Source of the DNA: Chrysochromulina tobinii
Lineage: Eukaryota; Haptophyta; Prymnesiales; Chrysochromulinaceae
Assembly: GCA_001275005.1 (NCBI GenBank)
Contig: JWZX01003344.1
Location: 1-60,084 of the forward strand
Reading direction: 5' to 3'
Length of the DNA stretch: 60,084 bases
The notes under the pieces are model-generated. The model had not been told where the DNA came from. It did not search any database and worked only from the letters and a program-made list of their open reading frames with translations. The stretch's first letter is position 1; every line of letters begins with the position of its first letter. A program made the position numbers and the translations under genes. Of this stretch, positions 52,245 through 60,084 are shown piece after piece.

Positions 52245-52929
52245 TTGGAGGGTCGTGTGTAGGTCGTGTGTAGAAATCTGTGCCATGGCACCAAAGGCAA
52301 CATTGGGTTCAAGTTAGTACATGCCCGATGCCCGTGAAAACGAAATTCAGCTGTAAGTATAACTCTTAAGAAAATATTCTCCTGTACGGTGTGTTGGAAA
52401 CGGCAGACCGCAATGAAAAACTGAAGTTTGGACGTAGATAAGTTGAACGAACAAAAGTGAGCATACCGCATACGTTATTGCGGCAGCGCGGCGACGTCGA
52501 ACCCGCGATGACGAACCACACCGGAGTGCGAGACGACAATCGCATGAAACGCGCGGTGCAGAAAATGGACGAACGGGAAGCAACAGAGAAAGATGTCAAT
52601 TGTCATTCTCGATGCGCTTGGTGTATGGTGAAAGACTGAGTGCGATCTCTGAAGATTAGATTGTTCAGCTCTCACAATATCGTGTTTTAACTTTGCTCAT
52701 ATTAGTCCAGCGCACGCTCGAGAATCTCATGGCAGGCGAGCTCTGCATGTAATTGACAAACAACATTACCGACCTCGATACGGAGATTTTCGAGCGCGAC
52801 ATGGATTTCAAAACAAAAAGTTGATGAATGAACGGCTGCACAAAATAAATCTGCATCCCAAAAATTCTTGAGACGCCGCTGCCACCTGTATCCGGATAGC
52901 ACGACTCGTTCCCCTTGTCAACCTCCGAA
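52245..52929. other. AT-richer intergenic region
   Basis: This 685-bp interval is less GC-rich than its surroundings. A minus-strand frame at 52665-52958 (about 97 codons) has a hydrophobic, non-random look but no ATG-supported family and no partner exon. I leave it unannotated. Confidence 0.4.
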
Positions 52930-53379
52930 ATGAAGCTCACACTCATCGTCTTGGGCATTGTGGCTCAACGCTGCGCGTCGCCGCCGCCGTCGACGCCGCC
53001 GCCCCCCTCGCTGCCTCCGCCGTCGCCGCCGTCGCCGTCACCGCCGCCCCCGTCGCCGTCGCCGCCGCCCCCGTCGCCGTCGCCGCCGCCGTTGCCGCCG
53101 CCCCCGTCGCCGCCGCCTCCATCGCCGCCCCCGCTTCCGCCGCCCCCGTCGCCGCCGCCTCCCTCTCCGCCACCGCTTCCGCCGCCCCCGTACCAGTTCA
53201 CGTGGTACGAGACGGCCGCCGCGGTGGCCGTCTTCTTCGCCATGCTCGGCGTCGTTGGGTGCCTCATCTACGTGGCAGTCAAGCACCGCATCTGCTGCCC
53301 CAAGAAGGATCTCTCGGTGCCTGCCACCCCGGCGGATGTGCAAATGACGGATGTGAAAGTGACAATGAGCACTGCATGA
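52930..53379 (+). CDS. Pro-rich type I membrane protein (pherophorin-like linker)
   Basis: From the ATG at 52930 there are 149 residues. MKLTLIVLGIVAQRCAS is a signal peptide. Residues 18-90 are a Ser-Pro-rich stretch of SPPPP and PPPLPPPP units, as in pherophorin and hydroxyproline-rich algal wall proteins. A single membrane helix follows at about 98-121 (AAAVAVFFAMLGVVGCLIYVAV), then a short cytoplasmic tail with a Cys pair and Thr/Asp-rich end. There is no globular ectodomain, so the protein could be a wall anchor, a small cell-surface stalk or a truncated receptor; the kinase at 6.9 kb has the same SPPP-membrane-tail order. Confidence 0.7.
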   Translation: MKLTLIVLGIVAQRCASPPPSTPPPPSLPPPSPPSPSPPPPSPSPPPPSPSPPPLPPPPSPPPPSPPPLPPPPSPPPPSPPPLPPPPYQFTWYETAAAVAVFFAMLGVVGCLIYVAVKHRICCPKKDLSVPATPADVQMTDVKVTMSTA

Positions 53380-54658
53380 ACCACGGCGTCCGAGTGAAGA
53401 AAAGACATGCCGCTGCGCAGTGCCGACATGGCGTCCAAGTGAAGATACGCCGCGGAGTGCCGACATGAGCTGAGGGCAAGACACGGGAGCATGCGTGTGA
53501 CGAAACCGGGGGGCACGCGGACGGCGGGAGCACACGGGAGCATGCGAGCCGAAGGCGGCGCGTGTGCCGCATGCTCTGAGCCGCAGGGGGGGAGGAGGGA
53601 GCTGATGAGGGTCGCAATCGGCATGCTCTCAGCTGCAGCAGGGGGAGGAAGGAGCTGATGAGGGTCGCAATCGGCATGCTCTCAGCCGCAGGGGGGGAGG
53701 AGGGAGCTAATGGACACGAGCCAGAACATGCTGCATGCGTGCTCGCCTTTAAGTGTATGAGAATGTTGGTGAGGATACGTGGATACGTGTCCACGTCATC
53801 GTACCCGGCACTTCGTACGCATGCACGAGCATGTGGACACGGCTGCGGCAGGGAGGCGGGTAGCATTTGCAAGTCGGGCTCGTCGTTGCGACTTGCATGT
53901 GCATGGTCGGGGCGTCTAGGGGCGTCCCCTGTCCAGTGTCATCTGTGGCGTGTGGGTGGCGCTGGCCGGGGCGGGGGGGCACGGGCAGGAGGGGAGTTGG
54001 AGTATGAGGTTCATTAATACGAGTCCGATTTAATCCATTTCGAGCATGTTTTTAGGTTTAATTAAATTAATTAGATATGTGGATAAAACCTCATAAATTA
54101 ACTACATACTTTCAGATGAATCAAATGGAAGAGGGAAGTTCGAAGCATAGTGACGATCGATCGTGGAATCTGGAGATCCGCCTAATACTCAAGTTAACAA
54201 ACCGCAAATAACCGCCGTAACCAGAGCCGCCAAAACAGCTGGCGTGGGACCTGGGTTTCCGCTGAGTTTCAGTTTGACGGAGAGCGGCCGTGAAACTGAA
54301 AGCGGCTGAGCTTTTCACCGCGCAGCCGACAGTGTCACCACCCACACTGACACCACGCTGGACTTCGCCGCGCTCTCATTGATAGGTCCGTCTAAAGTCT
54401 CAAGCATGATGTCATGTCGTGTGACTTTAAGTCATGATTACAATCATGATCGCCACATGATGAGCGCCTCAGATCCCTCTGGCAACAGCGCAGTGACGAG
54501 TGAGAACACAGTATACAGAGTACACGCACCGCGCATGATCCACAAATGTGCAACGAGCTTCACAATTGAGCTGTAATGGCCGCGGGCCGATCCGTCAAGT
54601 TCCGTCAAGTTCCGTCAAGTTCCGTCAAGTTCCAAGGGCAACCGTCTCAGAACGCCGC
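53380..54658. other. Repeat-containing intergenic region with AT-rich island
   Basis: From 53580 to 53715 a unit containing GGAGCTGATGAGGGTCGCAATCGG recurs in two to three copies. 54011-54130 is an AT-rich island (TTTAATTAAATTAATTAG) in an otherwise GC-rich window. GACTTTAAGTC (about 54423) and CATGATTACAATCATG (about 54434) are short palindromes. Four tandem GTTCCGTCAA units (54593-54634) sit just beyond the mannosidase stop. No gene is supported. Confidence 0.55.
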
Positions 54659-57600
54659 TCACTCCTTCTTCTCTTCCAATCCGTCGCCACACTTGATCGG
54701 CAGGACGGGCGACACAGCCGTCCGCGAAGCGCATATGCCCAGTACGGCGCCCTCGCAGCACGTGGCGATCAGCAGCTTGACGCGGCGCGTCTTGCGCTGC
54801 GCGAGCGAGGTCATCAGCATGCAATCAGCTTCCATAGATGGCAATCAGCATGCACCACGCATCTATGCGCTTAAATCTTGCGCTGCACGAGGAGAGAGAT
54901 TCCCAATAGTTCACACTCAGTGGCGCGATCAGTTTGAAGCATCCAGAGTCGCAGTCAGTCGCAATCAGTCGCAATCAGTCGCAATCAGTATGAAGCAACC
55001 ACAGAGTCGCAATCAGTCGCAATCAGTCGCCCATCGCACCTGCACGAGAGAGAGCGATTCCCAATAATTGAGCATCGCGTGGATCTCACGCAGGGCGCGG
55101 TTCGTCGCCTCGAGATGCGACGGGATGTACCAATAATCCTACAGCAATGCAATGAGGGGGGCATCAGCATGAGGGAGGGCATCAGCATCTAATGAGGGAG
55201 GCCATCAGAGCTCAGCAGCGCGTTAGGAGGATAAAGCGATGACAATCAAGTGCAATCAAGTGCAGCCGAGTGCAATCAAGTGCAATCACCTGGAGCGCGA
55301 GGAGGACGGAAGCGACGGCGATACTCGCAGGGATCCAATTGCCGAGCGCGATCACCTGTGGGGAGAGGGGGGCGCCGTGGTGAGCCCTTGCATGCGTGCA
55401 GGCGAGACTCGCAGGGATCCGAGTGCCGAGCGCTGTGCCGAGCGCGATGTACCCCGAGCATGCAACGAGGGAGGCCATCAGCATGCAATGAGGGAGGCCA
55501 TCAGCATGCAATGAGGGAGGCCATCAGCATGCGATGGGAGGCTAATCAAGCGGGCTTACCGCCGTCTGGTAGCTCACACTCCACCGAGCGCGCTCGCACT
55601 CGTCGGACTGCTCATCAGGCGAGAGGGGCGCCGTGGCGGGCGCCGAGTTGGGCGCCGTGGTGGGCGTCCCCTTGGCGCACTCGCCCCGTAGAACGACAAG
55701 GGGCGCTTGCATTCCGAAGATGCGTGCGGTGAGGCTCATCCGATGCCTCGTGGACAGGTGGCCCCAGACGAACCAAATCTTGAGATTGGACGGGCCAGAG
55801 TCGATTGCAGGTCTCATCAGCCCACGGCCGTCGTCCTGCAATCAAGGGCAATCAAGGGAGCTCACACCTGCCCCAGCGAGCGATGAAGGAGGATCTCGAG
55901 TGTGCCAATCAAGGGCAATCAAGGGCAATCAAGGGAGATCACACCTGCCCCAGCGAGCGATGAAGGAGGATCTCGAGACCGCCGTCGCCCACCCTCGCAG
56001 CGCCAACGGAGCGATCGAAGAGCAGCGTCAGTTGCTGCGGGGCGCCGTGGTGAGCGCCGTGGTGGGCGCCCGTGCCCCCTGTGCCGTTGCCAGCCTGCCG
56101 CAGAGCTGCGCCAACGGCTGTGGGGAAGAAGGCGGCAGCGGGGAAGGGAGTACGGTCCATACCCGGGGGTGGCCCTCGTCGGCGCCACGCTAAGCCATCG
56201 TGCGTGTGGAAGCTTGTCCCTAATTTGGAAGCCATCGTGCTTGTCACGGCGGAGAGCAGCCCGCTCTGCACGCGCAAGACCACCTCTTGATTGCGCGCGG
56301 CGTACACTGTCACGTCCATCTCCACCGCGGCCTCATGCTCGCTGTCCCTAATTTGGAAGTCGTCCGCCCCGCCTCTCGGCGCCGTCGTGGGCACCCCGCC
56401 GCTCGCGTGATGCACTCGGGTGGTCACTGTGAAGTGGCCCGGGCTCGTGCTCCGTACCTGCTCGAAGAGGCGCGCAAGGAGGGAGGTCATTAGCATGCAA
56501 TGAGGGAGGTCATCAGCATGCAATGAGGGCCCGTGCTCCGTACCTGCTCGAAGAGGCGCGTACGCTCCAACGACACCTGCCGCGCCACGTCACTCAGCGC
56601 CATCGGCGCCTTGTCGAGCAGCCTCATGATGTAGGCGCCGGACTTGTCTGTGCTGTAGGCTAGGAGTGAGGTATGCACCCGCAGGGCGAGCTTCGGCTCA
56701 CCTGCATGCAATGAGGGAGGCCATCAGCATGCATTGAGGGAGGCAATCAGTGAGTTTCGGCTCACCAGCACAGCCGAAGGACAGCTCACGCATCAGGCCC
56801 GAGCTGCCATCGAGGTGCACGTCGGTGCACCCGCCATGCAGAACCGGCCGCGACGGGCCTGCAACCGAGCCGCCCCAGACTTCCATACGAGGCAGCCTGC
56901 CTGCAACCGAGGGTTGTGCGGCTGCTGCAGACGAGGATTGAGAGGAGGCAGTGGTAGTCGTGGTGGCGACTGAGGCTGCAGCTCGTGCTGGCGACACGAA
57001 ATACGTCGCGAGGCCGAGGCCGGGCACACAGGCACGGAAGGCCACCTGTACCTCCGAGGGATCGGTGCTCGGACTTCCTAATTTGGAGGCCACGCGCACT
57101 AATGGATCGGTGCTCGGCATGGCGCCATGCCCGACGTTCCTAATTTGGACGAGCTCGGCCACGTCCGACGGCTCGGCCAGACGTGCAGATGGAATCTCGC
57201 GCCCGAGATCGTCGAGCACGGACGCGTCGGCGCACTCGACAGCGCCGTCCTGAGCGCATGCGCGGCTCATCGCCACCAGCGCGCAGCGAGGTGTTGGGAG
57301 CGGGTTGAACAGGATCAGAGGCACCGTGCTCGCGGGTGGTGCGTGGTCGACGTGGTGCGACACTGAAGGCAGCCGCCTTTCGACGAACTCGGTGGGGAAT
57401 TCTTGCAGTGGAGCGCCCGCGAGCAACATTGCAGCCGCGGTGGCAGCCAGCTTGCGTGCCTTCGAGATGACGTCACGCAGTGTCTTCTCATAGTCTGCCA
57501 CCACCTGCGTGCAAGGCATGTGATGAGGGAGGCAATCTGCATGCGATGAGGGAGGCAATCAGCATGCAATGAGGGAGGTCATCCGCATGCAATGAGAGAG

Positions 57601-59117
57601 GTCATCCGCATGCACTCAGGGAGGCGCTCCTGCCACCACCTGGGTGCGAGATGTGCCCGTGATCGCGTCGTGGTGCTGTAGTAACGCCACAGCCCGGCGA
57701 CATTGCGTGAGCGTCTCGAACGCGGCATGCAAGTGCTCGTCACGGCGCTCCTCCCCCTCGAGAGAGGCGAGCCAACGGACCACGCCGTGATGAGCACTTG
57801 CATGCGCGAGGACGACGAGCCAGTTGGCCGCGTGGAGCGCCGCCTCGGCGCGCCGCAGCGCCGTCTTGAGCGCCGGCCGAGTGCCGTAGAAGCCCGTCCA
57901 GTACGAGTGGTCATCGTCGGCGTAGGGGAGCAGATCTCCAGAGTACGAGATCGTGGGGAGCGCGGCCTTCTCAAAGTACGCCGCGGCAAAGTAGCGTGAG
58001 GGCGTTGAGAAGAGGACACGCAACTGCTCGCCTGGGTGCGAGGCATGCAATGAGGGAGGCCATCAGCATGCTATGAGGGAGGCCATCAGCATGCAATGAG
58101 GGAGGCCATTAGCATGCAATGAGGGAGGCCATTAGCATGCAATGAGGGAGGCCATCAGCATGCAATCTGCAATGATGAGGGAGGCCATCAGCATGCTATG
58201 CGCATCGGCTCACCCGGGTGCCTTTCAGCCCCTTGCATGTGCCCGTTGACCCACGCTGCAAGCCGCGACCAAGCAGAGGCAGCTCCAAGGGCATTCTTCC
58301 ATCGGAAGTCGTCGCCGAGGGGAATCATGACGTGGCGCGTTCGGTATGCTTGCGCGCGCTTCGTGGCAAACGCGATGAACTCGCGCGCTTTCTGCTCGAG
58401 CTCCACTTGCGGCAGGGAGGCTGCGCATGCAGTGAGGGAGGCCATCAGCATGCAATGAGGGAGGCAATCAGCATGCAATGAGGGAGGCTCACCCGGCGTG
58501 CGACGCGACTCAAAGTCAAAGCCTCGGGGAGAGGCGTAGTGGGTGTGAAGCACGTGGGTGTGAATGCCTTGAGTGCCCCCGAGGCCGCCGAGCTGCGGTG
58601 CGCCCGCCTTCCACACGAACTCAAGTTCTCGAAACGATCGCCAGCGCTCCTTGAGCCTGTAGTGAATCCGGTTGATGACGAGAGCTCGCAATCCCATACG
58701 AGCCATGAGAGCTGCGCTTGCGGCGGAGTGCCCAAACGGATCAATTTGCCACCCAACCTGCGGCCGCACGCCAAAGGTCGACTGTAACCATGCGTGCCCC
58801 TCTGTCATGGACTCAAGGATGCCGCCAACCGAGGTCAGAGCTTCGTCGTGCTGCACCCAGCCACCACCAGCAAACTCGAGTCGACCAGAGGCGACGAGCG
58901 CACGCACGATTGCCTGCCGCCGTACGCTCAGCTCGGCATAGTAGCGCGCGAAGAAGCACGTCTCCGCCCATGAAAACGTAAAGTTGCCATCTGCCTCCAG
59001 TGCTCCGATGACGCCGGAAAGGATAGGCTTCACCTCCATGCCGTAGTAGCGATCGGCTGTCTGCAACCAACCAGGGTCCGTATGGCTGTGCGGCACCAGG
59101 TGAATCGTCAAAGTCAT
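54659..59117 (-). CDS. GH38 alpha-mannosidase with C-terminal membrane (SLATT-like) domain
   Basis: Ten exons: 58493-59117, 58214-58420, 57640-58031, 56766-57504, 56544-56701, 55945-56457, 55560-55835, 55290-55355, 55040-55138 and 54659-54796. All nine introns are GT-AG and the phases agree; the sum is 3213 nt, 1070 residues. HSHTDPGW (10-17) and QIDPFGHS (124-131) supply the zinc ligands H12, D14 and nucleophile D126; HHDAITGT (397-404) gives the fourth ligand. The C-terminal beta domains run to about residue 930, with DDGRGL after the exon-6 splice. From about 945 a charged helix leads into a membrane segment (971-992), then YWYIPSHLEATNRALREIH and YWESLSLVQRKTRRVK, resembling eukaryotic SLATT/DUF4231-like domains. 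No signal peptide is visible at the first ATG. GH38 enzymes trim N-glycans in Golgi, lysosome or cytosol; the compartment here is uncertain. Confidence 0.8.
54797..55039 (-). repeat. Mannosidase intron 9: 10-bp repeats plus copy of an exon junction
   Basis: The intron holds 10-bp GTCGCAATCA units at about 54950-55030. At about 54877-54911 it also holds a diverged copy of the end of exon 9 joined directly to the first bases of exon 10 (...CTCGTGCAG then CGCAAGA). Confidence 0.75.
55356..55559 (-). repeat. Mannosidase intron 7: 23-bp repeats plus copy of exon 8
   Basis: The donor end carries about three 23-bp units (core GGGAGGCCATCAGCATGC on the plus strand). At about 55394-55450 there is a diverged copy of the first 35 bases of exon 8 (ATCGCGCTCGGCA, GGATCCCTGCGAGT). 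Reading through the donor gives a stop after four codons. Confidence 0.75.
55836..55944 (-). repeat. Mannosidase intron 6: 39-bp duplication of the exon end
   Basis: The last 33 bases of exon 6 plus the first 6 of the intron (55939-55977) recur without change inside the intron (55862-55900). Both copies are followed by 10-bp CCCTTGATTG units. The intron therefore has two potential donors. Confidence 0.85.
56458..56543 (-). repeat. Mannosidase intron 5 with 34-bp duplicated junction
   Basis: The block 56527-56560 spanning the exon 5/intron donor recurs at 56441-56474 spanning the acceptor/exon 6 boundary with one mismatch in 34. The body of the intron holds 23-bp units. Confidence 0.85.
58032..58213 (-). 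repeat. Mannosidase intron 2: 23-bp minisatellite
   Basis: About six copies of the 23-bp unit (ATGAGGGAGGCCATCAGC and so on, plus strand) fill the intron. The junction block CACCCGGGTGAGC (58208-58220) recurs as CACCCAGGCGAGC at the acceptor (58026-58038). Related units also occur in introns 1, 4, 5, 7 and 8. Confidence 0.9.
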
Positions 59118-59425
59118 GAGGCCACGAGAGCTCGGCACGGCCAGCCAAGGGCCCTTCGACGTGGCGCACACCCGACGACCAAGGCCGCTCTCTTCTGGGC
59201 GTCCCCGCCATTAGCCTGTGAACCAGTTTGTGAACCAGAAGAACGCTCGGTTTCCGGTTCTCGTCTTCAGCAAGACGACAGACGCAGGGAGGCTCACGAA
59301 GATCCTGTCAAAAATGAAACATGTGTCTTTCATAGACCAATCTTCACACCGGAAACAGATGAGGTCCTTGTCGCAGTCGACCCTCTCTTCACCGCTGTCC
59401 GCTCCGTTCGACGCACAAAACGGCA
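59118..59425. promoter_or_regulatory. Divergent promoter region of mannosidase and NPF protein
   Basis: About 300 bp separate the two start codons. It contains CTGTGAACCAGTTTGTGAAC (59216-59235), a tandem form of the recurrent GTTCAC element. Short frames inside it are not supported. Confidence 0.45.
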
Positions 59426-60084
59426 ATGCCACCACAGCTCTCGAATCCGTTTGGGCCACCGACGGACACAAATCCATTCGGACCGCCAGCGAAAGCAGCG
59501 CCACCACCGCCATCAGCCGCGGCGCAGGCGGGCGAAAAGATCTTCGGCGGCATCTCTTCTGGATTCAGTGCTCTCTCAAGAAGCATGGACTCGCTGCCTA
59601 AGGCGCCGCCGCCACCAGAGGATGGTGAATCGCCGCCTAAGATGAGCACCGCGCGAATGTTGAAACTGGCGGCCGAGGAGGCCATGAAAGAGCAGCAGAA
59701 GCAGCCGCTGCAGCCGCAGCAGCCGCAGCAGCCGCAGCAGCCGCAGCAGCAGCCGCAGCAGCCGACGCCGACAGATGTGCCCGAGATTGCATTCCTCGAG
59801 GGTTTGGTCACGCGCATGCAACGCTGCGAGAAGGAGGGACAGCTCGAGCTCGCCGTGTCCATTTACAGGACGGCCCTGCCCGTCTTCGCCTCCGCAGACA
59901 CGGCCGCCCGGGCCATCAGTAAGGCCCATGGTCAGGAGGTGAGTGGACCAATCTTGCGCAAGATCCATGCGGTGAGTCGACTTGCCTCCCTGATTGCACT
60001 TGATTGCCCCTTGCGAGAATTCAGCCTCACCCTCACCCTCACCATCACCCTCACCCTCACCCTCCACCCTCCACCCCTCCACCC
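59426..60084 (+). CDS. NPF-motif, Gln/Pro-rich protein, 5' part only
   Basis: The first exon runs from the ATG at 59426 to 59938 (171 codons, phase 0). It ends at GAG before GTGAGT; the intron continues to the window edge with CCTCAC-type repeats (about 60020-60084), so the gene is partial. The N-terminus has two NPFGPP motifs, typical ligands of EH-domain endocytic proteins. A Pro-rich stretch follows, then EKIFGGISSGFSALSRSM, a Gln/Pro tract encoded by a CAG/CCG repeat (59692-59765) and a helical segment (LVTRMQRCEKEGQLELAVSIYRTAL) that looks like a TPR or MIT helix pair. A vesicle-trafficking role is inferred. Confidence 0.6.
   Translation, partial: MPPQLSNPFGPPTDTNPFGPPAKAAPPPPSAAAQAGEKIFGGISSGFSALSRSMDSLPKAPPPPEDGESPPKMSTARMLKLAAEEAMKEQQKQPLQPQQPQQPQQPQQQPQQPTPTDVPEIAFLEGLVTRMQRCEKEGQLELAVSIYRTALPVFASADTAARAISKAHGQEVSGPILRKIHAVSRLASLIALDCPLREFSLTLTLTITLTLTLHPPPLH

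Noticed and set aside
51497-52471. 324-codon minus-strand frame with Leu/Gly/Arg repeats
   Set aside because: It is the reverse of the Ala/Lys/Glu repeat array and carries no independent signal.
52665-52958. 97-codon minus-strand frame in AT-richer DNA
   Set aside because: Non-random look but no convincing start, partner exon or recognised family; could be a decayed element.
54659-58480. Regular repeats resembling a CRISPR array
   Set aside because: Units are contiguous tandem repeats inside GT-AG introns, without unique spacers or cas genes.
1-60084. tRNA or rRNA genes
   Set aside because: No stretch in the intergenic intervals showed a tRNA T-arm with a matching acceptor stem, and no rRNA-like conserved block was seen by eye.

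Overview
This is a GC-rich nuclear window from a flagellated, single-celled alga-like eukaryote. Evidence: spliceable GT-AG introns, a central-pair flagellar protein (SPEF2/CPC1 type), a multidomain myosin, the GARP subunit VPS52, a YEATS protein, RING/RING-CH ubiquitin ligases, GH38 alpha-mannosidase, pherophorin-like Ser-Pro stretches and introner-like introns. A haptophyte is the best guess (inference only); another introner-bearing alga such as a pelagophyte is possible. A dinoflagellate is less likely because every intron I could resolve is GT-AG. No rRNA, tRNA, CRISPR array or bacterial operon was seen.

Layout. 0.9-5.9 kb: SPEF2/CPC1-like protein (minus). 6.9-9.2 kb: single-pass membrane kinase (minus), head to head with 9.1-16.9 kb: a very large armadillo-TIR-TIR-HET-like protein (plus), the most unusual gene here. 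17.1-24 kb: small membrane protein, MYND protein, kinase-fold-like protein, ankyrin-RING ligase, membrane protein. 24.3-30.5 kb: Pro-rich hypothetical protein, coiled-coil protein, RING-CH gene with four exons. 31.5-35.4 kb: TenA-like enzyme, histidine phosphatase, Ala/Pro-rich hypothetical protein. 35.9-40.8 kb: myosin with two PH domains and a FERM-like tail. 41.2-47.6 kb: small protein, YEATS protein, UBL-RING-CH membrane ligase, secreted IPT/TIG protein, LYR-motif protein. 47.9-51.2 kb: VPS52 and an ABHD11-like hydrolase. 51.4-53.4 kb: a decayed Ala/Lys/Glu-repeat gene and a Pro-rich membrane protein. 54.7-59.1 kb: ten-exon GH38 alpha-mannosidase whose C-terminus continues into a membrane domain resembling SLATT/DUF4231. 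59.4 kb to the edge: first exon of an NPF-motif protein.

Two themes stand out. First, many introns are made of private minisatellites (units of about 10, 11, 23, 37 or 44 bp), and their splice junctions are often duplicated at both ends, as expected if introns arise by insertion with target duplication or by local tandem duplication. Second, the armadillo-TIR-TIR-HET-like protein combines modules known from NAD-consuming immunity and cell-death proteins (SARM1-type TIR, fungal HET) in one polypeptide beside a divergent transmembrane kinase. A GTTCAC-type motif also recurs within tens of bases upstream of many start codons.

Exon structures were derived by hand from reading frame, splice dinucleotides and phase. 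In the multi-exon genes the summed exon lengths are divisible by three. Family calls rest on recognised motifs, not on database searches.
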